Assembly (NCBI GenBank): GCA_030607345.1
Contig: JAUWKC010000049.1
Location: 1-8,746 of the forward strand
DNA length: 8,746 nt
Direction of reading: 5' to 3'
Source: Planctomycetota bacterium
GTDB lineage: Bacteria; Planctomycetota; Phycisphaerae; Sedimentisphaerales; SG8-4
This document shows positions 1-4,981 of this stretch, in pieces (the first letter of the stretch is position 1; each line of letters begins with the position of its first letter). Under the pieces are notes generated by a model. That model was not told where the DNA came from, ran no database searches, and was given only the letters and a program-made list of their open reading frames with translations. A program made the translations under genes and the position numbers.

Positions 1-1037
1 ACCGCCTGCCCCAATGGCGACCTGCTGGCTATATGGTACTCAACAACAAGCGAAACCAGCCGAAGGCTGACCGTGGTCGCATCCAGACTCCGACGCGGCA
101 GCAAAAGCTGGGAACCCGCCGCTCCGTTCTGGGACGCACCAGACCGCAACGACCATGGCAGCAGCATCCTGTGGAATGAAAAGAGCAGGACGCTTTACCA
201 CTTCAACGGGTTAAGTGCGGGGGCAACATGGGATAACCTTGCTTTGGTAATGCGCTCAAGCACAGACAACGCTGCCACCTGGTCCAGAGCCCGAATCATT
301 CAACCGATACATGGTCTTCACCACCAGGTTATCGCCGGGTCCTTTATCACCCGACAAGGCTACTTGATAGTGCCCTGTGACGCGGTGCCGGGCGGCAGCG
401 GCGGCTCGGCCGTTCATATCAGCAAGGACAACGCCCAGACCTGGCTCGACCCGGGCGATGGTCGGCCGAGGCCCGAGTTCAAAGCCGGCCAAACCGGGGC
501 GTGGATTGCCGGTATCCATACCGGCTGCGCACAGTTAGCCGACGGGAGCCTGCTGGCCTTCGGCCGCGGCGACAGCATCAATAAAAAAATGCCAAGAGCA
601 TCTCAAGTGACATGGGCACGACCTGGACATACTCAGCAAGCGAATTTCAGTCCATCGGCGGAGGTCAGCGACTCGTCCTCGAAAGACTCAAAGAGGGCCC
701 CTTGTTCTTTGCCGCCTTCTGTCGGGATATGACGGTGACCGATGGGGCCGGCCAATTCCAGAAAGTAAGGGGCCTCTATGGGGCGCTGAGCTTTGACGAA
801 GGCAAGACCTGGCCCGTGCGCCGCCTGATTACCGACGATGCCCCGGCTCATAAGGCATCGGGTACCAACGGCCATGATTTCGCAATGAGCCCAACCACCG
901 CCGAGCGGGGGGGTTATCTCGCCTGTACCCAGGCGCCCGACGGCGTGCTCCACCTTATCAGCAGTTGGAATCATTACGCCTTCAACCTGGCTTGGCTCAA
1001 AAAACCGATGCCGGCCCTGAGCAAGAGCAATAAATGA
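1..1037 (+). pseudogene. BNR/Asp-box sialidase-like protein, 5' truncated by the window, frameshifted near 597
   Basis: This is the C-terminal part of a sialidase-like beta-propeller protein (BNR_2-type). The window opens inside the propeller at CPNGDLLAIWY, the same words found in the paralogue at 6094-6126. Asp-box-like motifs are STDNAATW, SKDNAQTW, SSDMGTTW and SFDEGKTW, and the end reads HYAFNLAWLKK then ALSKSNK. Reading runs in frame 1 to about 597 and must continue in frame 3 from 597 to the stop at 1035-1037. The paralogue has MPRSVSSDMG where this copy needs MPR(S)ISSDMG, and one missing base between 592 and 600 explains the shift exactly. Uncorrected, translation ends at 732. It is either a recent pseudogene or a sequencing or assembly error. 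A tract of seven A (583-589) lies just upstream. Whether an FGE-like domain precedes the propeller, as in the paralogue, cannot be seen. Enzymatic activity is inferred from family only. Confidence 0.85.
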
Positions 1038-1082
1038 AGGCAAAAGGCTCTGAGAAGAACTATCACCGGTTCGGTTTCGAAA
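1009..1082 (+). repeat. Direct repeat copy 1 (gene-junction repeat)
   Basis: This 74-bp segment aligns without gaps to 4900-4973 (offset 3891), with 65 of 74 bases identical by my count. A run of 32 identical bases spans the sialidase stop and the overlapping ATGA. It covers the last codons of the left sialidase-like gene (..LSKSNK stop) and the first codons of a following reading frame (MKAKG..). The repeat is a duplicated gene junction rather than an insertion-sequence end. Confidence 0.85.
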
Positions 1083-1198
1083 ATCTGTTCATCACCATCA
1101 CTACTCTTTCGCAGAAATGGTGGACTGTGGGGCTGTTGAAAAAGTCGGTGTTTGCGAAGTTGAGATTGCCTCGTGGCTCTTCAAACCGCCCGCAATGA
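1034..1198 (+). pseudogene. Orphan 54-codon reading frame, likely remnant 5' end of a displaced gene
   Basis: An ATG overlaps the stop of the left sialidase-like gene in an ATGA arrangement and opens a 54-codon frame beginning MKAKGSEKN. The same MKAKG-(F/S)-EKN codons stand upstream of the FGE-sialidase gene at 4925. There they are followed by a strong Shine-Dalgarno sequence and the real start, and neither is present here. The frame runs into the MITE-like element and stops within it at 1196-1198. I infer that it is the leader of a lost downstream gene rather than a real small protein. No signal peptide or known domain is visible. Confidence 0.45.
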
Positions 1199-1276
1199 CA
1201 AAAAATCCAGGTTTGCCAAAGGGTTTTGAGCAGTTATTGTAGGGAATGTGAGGTTTTTCAACAGCCACACTGTCCC
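1121..1276. mobile_element. MITE-like inverted-repeat element (non-autonomous)
   Basis: Imperfect terminal inverted repeats of 23 bp lie at 1121-1143 and 1254-1276, with three mismatches and a perfect 13-bp inner core GGCTGTTGAAAAA. Similarity weakens outward but is still visible (GAAA on both sides). Inside there is a nested inverted pair, ATTGC (1165-1169) and GCAAT (1192-1196). Its wording, attgcctcg then cgcaatgaca, resembles from memory a dispersed intergenic repeat seen in many environmental genomes. The roughly 156-bp unit has no transposase and so would be mobilised in trans. I could not identify a clear target-site duplication, so the outer boundary is uncertain. Confidence 0.6.
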
Positions 1277-1448
1277 TATTTTCGTGCAGTCCCCCCTATG
1301 GCACCTAATTTCCGTGAAAAGTCCAAAATCTCGAAAAGCAGACGTAACAATCCTTGCCGGCCGGCACGCTAAATGCTATACTGGTTAGCGAAATGGTGAG
1401 CTGGATGAGGGGGCCGTCGGAGCCAGCAAAATAGTTCGATGGCGCGTT
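1277..1448. other. Intergenic remainder before the beta-helix gene
   Basis: Apart from the promoter at 1354-1382 and the ribosome site at 1451-1455, I see no gene, tRNA or repeat in this stretch. The motif tgtcccta at its left edge continues the right arm of the MITE-like element. Confidence 0.5.
1354..1382 (+). promoter_or_regulatory. Candidate sigma70 promoter for the GLUG/beta-helix gene
   Basis: The -35 box is TTGCCG (1354-1359) and the -10 box is TATACT (1377-1382), with a 17-bp spacer and an extended -10 TGC directly before the -10. This predicts a start near 1389 and a leader of about 78 nt. The spacer holds the perfect 10-bp palindrome GCCGGCCGGC (1356-1365), which overlaps the -35 box and could be an operator. 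The promoter lies just downstream of the MITE-like element. Motif match only. Confidence 0.55.
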
Positions 1449-1466
1449 TTGGAGGCAGAGAGGCTG

Positions 1467-4400
1467 ATGGAAAAGGTGATTTTAGTCAGTCTACTAATAT
1501 CGTTGGCCGGCTGGACCACAGCCAGCGGTCAACCGTACGGCGGAGGCAGCGGCACAGCCGAGGACCCCTATCTAATTTATGACGCAAATCAAATGAACGC
1601 CATCGGCACCAGCACCTTTGACTGGGACAAACACTTCAAACTCATGGCTGATATCGACTTAAGTGGATACACAGGAACCAGCTTCAATATAATTGGCAGG
1701 GACGATTCAGATCCCGTGCAAGGATTATGCCCTTTTACGGGCGTTTTCGACGGTAACGGCAAAAAAATCCTCAACTTTACCTACGATAGTACCGGCAGCT
1801 CCGTCTGCGGCCTTTTTGGGACTGTGGGCGATTACCGGGCCGGTAAGCCAGGCCAAATTCGGGACCTCCACCTGGTCGATCCCAATGTGGACGTAGGTAC
1901 CGGCGATTATGTCGGGGCTCTCGCTGGCAATGTGAGAGTTGGGACCATATCTGGATGTTACATCGAGCGTGGCACGGTGGCTGGAAGGGAAAATGTAGGT
2001 GGGCTTGTCGGAAGTGCTATGGACAGTACTATCACTATCACAAGATGCTGCGCTTCCTGCGAGGTAATTGCAACGCGCGCCGCTGTCGGCGGGCTCGCTG
2101 GCTTTAGCGGCGGGATGATTACCGAGTGTTATGCCAGCGGAGACGTTTCAGGCGACTTTCACATAGGAGGACTTGTTGGGGGTAACTGCGGAACGATAGC
2201 GAATTGCTATGCAACCGGGGACGTTGTGGGAATTCTTGGTGAACTCGGCGGGCTGGTCGGAGTAAACGGCGGTGGTAACGGCGCTATCACCAATTCCTAT
2301 TCGAGCGGGCATGTTTCGACTACGTTTGGTTTGTTCGGAGGCCTAGTAGGGCGCAACATTAATGATGGCACAATTGAAAGCTCCTTCTGGGATGTCCAGA
2401 CCAGCGCCCGTAGCAGGATGTGTGGAGAGCAAGATCTGGGGGCCACCGGCTGCAATCCCGATTTCGGCAAAACAACAGTTCAGATGCACCACAAGAGCAC
2501 CTTTACTTCTGCCGGCTGGGATTTCAACACGCCGGTGTGGCGAATATGCGAAGGGCTTGATTATCCCAGGCTGTGGTGGGAGGACGAATCGCCTACCCTG
2601 GTTGTAATACCGTTGGTTTTGTCCTTTGCTGCGCTGGAAGGTTGGACGAATCCCGACAACCAGAACCTGCTAATCGGCAACAGCCACGCCGGCACAATAG
2701 GATGGCAGGTTGCCGAAGATTGTGAGTGGCTGGAGGCGGAGCCGAATTCGGGAAGTCTTGGACCTTATGACAGTAACGAAGTAATGGTCAGCTCGGAGAC
2801 TGCAGGTATGGCGGCGGGCGACTACTACTGTGAACTGACGATATTCGATGCCTGTGATCCAAACCTGACAGAGGTTGTCCCGGTGTCGCTGCACGTTCAG
2901 GGGCCGCTTATTCATTTAAGTACCGAACATATCGAATTTGTTACCCTGGAGGGCGGACCAGACCCGAATGACCTGATACTGATGGTAACAAACGCCGGTG
3001 GCGGAATTCTTAACTGGCAAATCGCAGACGACTGCAACTGGGCGAGCATTGACGCAAATTCGGGCAGCTTGGCCGCTTGTGAAAGTAATGATGTAACCAT
3101 TAGTGTGGACAAGGCAGGCCTGCCTAAGGGCGATTATTACTGCGAGTTGACGGTATCGGATGCGTGTGCTGAGAATAGTCCCCAGGTAGTTGCCGTGCAT
3201 CTTGAGGTGGTGGGGCCGATTCTTTCGGTGACACCGAGTTATTTAGAATTTCCAATAGCTCTGGGTGAGCCCAACGTGTACGAGCAGGTTCTATCTATCG
3301 GCAACAATGGGGGCGGAACGCTTAACTGGCAGATAACGCCTGCGAATGACTGCGATTGGCTCGGCGTCTATCCGCTGACCGGTCAATCGCGGGGCGAAGT
3401 CAACAAAGTGACGGTAAGCGTGGATACGAGCGGCCTGGGCCTGGGGTTTTACGATTGCCAATTGACTATCAGTGACAGTAACGCCGAGGATAGTCCGCAG
3501 GTGCTTCCGGTGATGCTGCACATATATGTCCCCGGCGAGCTTCATGTCCCGGCTGAATACGTAACGATTCAGGAAGCTATCGATGCTGCCCAGGAGCACC
3601 AGACCGTGGTCATCGAGACCGGCACGTACGATGAGGCTATTGATTTCGGCGGAAAGAACGTCACGCTGACATCAATAGGCCCCAACGACCCGGTGGTGGT
3701 GGCGGCTACAGTGATTGACGCAGGCGGCGTAGGGCCAGCGGTGACATTTTCCGGGGGCGAGCTTGGCAGTTGCCGGCTTGTTGGCCTGACCATAACGGGC
3801 GGGACCTATGGCGTCTATTGCGAGCTTGCCAGCGCCACCATTCACAATTGCGTGATCGGCAGCAATTTAGGTCCCGGGATTCGCTGTGTAAACAGTGACC
3901 CGGTCATCACCGGCTGTCAGATTATCGACAACGCCGGTCACGGCATCAGCCTGACCAGTCGTCTGGCCAATAACTGTGCCGGGATTGCCGGCTGCAGGAT
4001 TGTGGGCAACAACGGCCGCGGCATTGACGGCAATATGAGCCAGGATGTGATTACTAAGTGCCTCATTGCCGGCAACAAGGGCCAAGGTGTCTATTCTTAT
4101 CGCAGCCGAAAGCTCACCATCAAGAACAGCACCATTGTTGGAAATACAGGCGAGGGTGTGTACTGCGACCCCAGCAAAATGACCATTACCAATTGCATCC
4201 TCTGGGACAATGCATCGGGGCCGGGCTGGCAAATTCATTTGGCCACCGCCAGCTACGTGCTGGTCGAGTACAGTGACATTCAGGGCGGCTGGTCGGGTAA
4301 CGGCAATATTGATTGTGACCCGTGTTTCGCTCGAGCCGGTTATTGGGGTGACGCTAACGACCCGAATATCGTGGCCGAGGCGAACGAGCCAAATGCTATC

Positions 4401-4832
4401 TGGGTTGGCGGCGATTATCATTTGAAGAGTTTCGGCTGGCGGTGGGTCCCGCAGGTGAACGACTGGCGCTGGGATGAGGTGACCAGCCGGTGCGTCGATG
4501 GGGGCAATCCCGGCTCGGCTCTTGCCGAAGAGCCGCTTTTTGTTCCCCCAGACCCGGACAATGTATGGGGCTGCAATATTCGAGTGAACATAGGCTTCTA
4601 CGCCGGCACCGCCGAGGCAAGTCTGCCACCTTATGATTGGGCCCTGCTGGCCGACTTGAGCAACGACGGCACTGTCAATTTTGCCGATGTGGGTCTGTGG
4701 GCGGAAAACTGGCTGGCCGGGGGCAGCGAGCTTTCCGGCGACCTGGACAGAAGCGGGGTTATTGATCTGACTGACTTTGCCCTGCTCGGTGGCGACTGGT
4801 CATCCCAGACCATCTGGCACGAAGGTCAGTGA
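1467..4832 (+). CDS. Secreted GLUG / BACON-like / right-handed beta-helix protein with C-terminal dockerin-like domain (1121 aa)
   Basis: This is a large exported modular protein. Residues 1-21 form a signal peptide (MEKVILVSLLISLAGWTTAS..). YGGGSGTAEDPYLIY follows, a typical opening for planctomycete GLUG proteins. GLUG motifs occupy about 170-300 (five G-G-L-(V/A)-G words, with CYASGDV, CYATGDV and SYSSGHV). Three BACON-like Ig-fold modules lie at about 379-478, 480-582 and 583-690, sharing the words NxGGGxLNWQI and (Y/F)xCxLT. A parallel beta-helix with PbH1-type turns runs from VPAEYVTIQEAIDAA at about 691 to about 990. The last ~60 residues hold two EF-hand-like loops, DLSNDGTVNFAD and DLDRSGVIDLTD, as in dockerin type I. 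The start is ATG 1467, not TTG 1449: the signal peptide begins there and GGAGG (1451-1455) lies 11 nt upstream. The likely role is extracellular glycan binding or attachment, or polysaccharide lyase-like action. No catalytic residues were identified, so an enzyme is not claimed. Confidence 0.9.
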   Translation: MEKVILVSLLISLAGWTTASGQPYGGGSGTAEDPYLIYDANQMNAIGTSTFDWDKHFKLMADIDLSGYTGTSFNIIGRDDSDPVQGLCPFTGVFDGNGKKILNFTYDSTGSSVCGLFGTVGDYRAGKPGQIRDLHLVDPNVDVGTGDYVGALAGNVRVGTISGCYIERGTVAGRENVGGLVGSAMDSTITITRCCASCEVIATRAAVGGLAGFSGGMITECYASGDVSGDFHIGGLVGGNCGTIANCYATGDVVGILGELGGLVGVNGGGNGAITNSYSSGHVSTTFGLFGGLVGRNINDGTIESSFWDVQTSARSRMCGEQDLGATGCNPDFGKTTVQMHHKSTFTSAGWDFNTPVWRICEGLDYPRLWWEDESPTLVVIPLVLSFAALEGWTNPDNQNLLIGNSHAGTIGWQVAEDCEWLEAEPNSGSLGPYDSNEVMVSSETAGMAAGDYYCELTIFDACDPNLTEVVPVSLHVQGPLIHLSTEHIEFVTLEGGPDPNDLILMVTNAGGGILNWQIADDCNWASIDANSGSLAACESNDVTISVDKAGLPKGDYYCELTVSDACAENSPQVVAVHLEVVGPILSVTPSYLEFPIALGEPNVYEQVLSIGNNGGGTLNWQITPANDCDWLGVYPLTGQSRGEVNKVTVSVDTSGLGLGFYDCQLTISDSNAEDSPQVLPVMLHIYVPGELHVPAEYVTIQEAIDAAQEHQTVVIETGTYDEAIDFGGKNVTLTSIGPNDPVVVAATVIDAGGVGPAVTFSGGELGSCRLVGLTITGGTYGVYCELASATIHNCVIGSNLGPGIRCVNSDPVITGCQIIDNAGHGISLTSRLANNCAGIAGCRIVGNNGRGIDGNMSQDVITKCLIAGNKGQGVYSYRSRKLTIKNSTIVGNTGEGVYCDPSKMTITNCILWDNASGPGWQIHLATASYVLVEYSDIQGGWSGNGNIDCDPCFARAGYWGDANDPNIVAEANEPNAIWVGGDYHLKSFGWRWVPQVNDWRWDEVTSRCVDGGNPGSALAEEPLFVPPDPDNVWGCNIRVNIGFYAGTAEASLPPYDWALLADLSNDGTVNFADVGLWAENWLAGGSELSGDLDRSGVIDLTDFALLGGDWSSQTIWHEGQ
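2601..3530 (+). repeat. Three tandem BACON-like module repeats inside the beta-helix gene
   Basis: Three protein-level repeats of about 100 residues each are encoded at roughly 2601-2900, 2904-3212 and 3213-3530. Shared words include an opening L-S-F/I-E-F/L-E-F strand with EG or GEPN, N-GGG-LNWQI (degenerate in copy 1), a DC-W pair, NSGSL or LTGQS, VSVD or VSSE, and a closing (Y/F)xCxLT(I/V)xDxxxE. The paired cysteines (DC-W and YYC or YDC) recur in all three and suggest a conserved disulphide in the exported protein. Nucleotide identity is low enough that the duplications look old. Confidence 0.75.
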
Positions 4833-4928
4833 GCCATATCCCGGCGCGCCGGGACCAAATGGAAGACCGTCGGTGCCGTCACTGTAACCTACGAGGACCT
4901 GCCGGCCGTGAGCAAGAGCAATAAATGA
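4833..4928 (+). other. In-frame open extension after the TGA stop of the beta-helix gene
   Basis: After TGA 4830-4832 the same frame stays open for 31 codons (4833-4925) and ends at TGA 4926-4928. The last residues, PAVSKSNK, nearly match PALSKSNK at the end of the left sialidase-like gene. TGA 4926-4928 overlaps the ATG at 4925 as ATGA. The stretch is either the degenerate 3' end of an older gene whose junction was duplicated, or a rarely used read-through tail. No start codon with a ribosome site is visible, so I do not call a separate gene. Confidence 0.4.
4839..4854. promoter_or_regulatory. Perfect 16-bp palindrome just after the beta-helix gene
   Basis: TCCCGGCGCGCCGGGA is its own reverse complement. 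As RNA it can form a 6-bp GC-rich stem with a CGCG loop. CCAT (4834-4837) and ATGG (4858-4861) could add an outer helix. No U-run follows, so it is not a canonical intrinsic terminator. A 3' stabilising hairpin or a protein-binding site is equally possible. Confidence 0.5.
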
Positions 4929-4973
4929 AGGCAAAAGGCTTTGAGAAAAACTGTCAAGAGTCCCGTTTCGAAA
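4900..4973 (+). repeat. Direct repeat copy 2 (gene-junction repeat)
   Basis: This is the partner of 1009-1082. It carries the tail PAVSKSNK, the ATGA overlap and the MKAKGFEKN codons, and it ends where the Shine-Dalgarno of the FGE-sialidase gene begins. Sequence upstream of 4900 does not resemble the sequence upstream of 1009, so the homology is limited to the junction and downstream leader. Confidence 0.85.
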
Positions 4974-4977
4974 GGAG
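4973..4977 (+). promoter_or_regulatory. Shine-Dalgarno that fixes the start of the FGE-sialidase gene at 4982
   Basis: AGGAG, in the context AAAGGAG (4971-4977), lies 4 nt before ATG 4982. The in-frame ATG at 4925 has only a weak AGAG-like site. The protein from 4982 begins directly with a signal peptide, whereas the 19 extra residues from 4925 are polar and belong to the duplicated junction repeat. Confidence 0.75.
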
Positions 4978-4981
4978 TGTG

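Noticed and set aside
583..589. Programmed -1 frameshift at the A7 tract
   Set aside because: The 0-frame reading is T-AAA-AAA, not a canonical X-XXY-YYZ site, and the conserved MPR encoded after the tract is still in the original frame, so the break is downstream of it.
1449..1466. TTG 1449 as the start of the beta-helix gene
   Set aside because: It would add six charged residues before the signal peptide and would overlap the GGAGG ribosome site, which fits ATG 1467.
3867..4421. 184-codon open frame on the minus strand
   Set aside because: It lies wholly inside the beta-helix coding region, whose + strand frame has clear domain repeats. It has no recognisable motif and is a codon-bias shadow.
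4925..4981. ATG 4925 as the start of the FGE-sialidase gene
   Set aside because: It would put 19 polar residues before the signal peptide. The stronger Shine-Dalgarno and signal peptide point to 4982, and the ATG itself belongs to the duplicated junction repeat.
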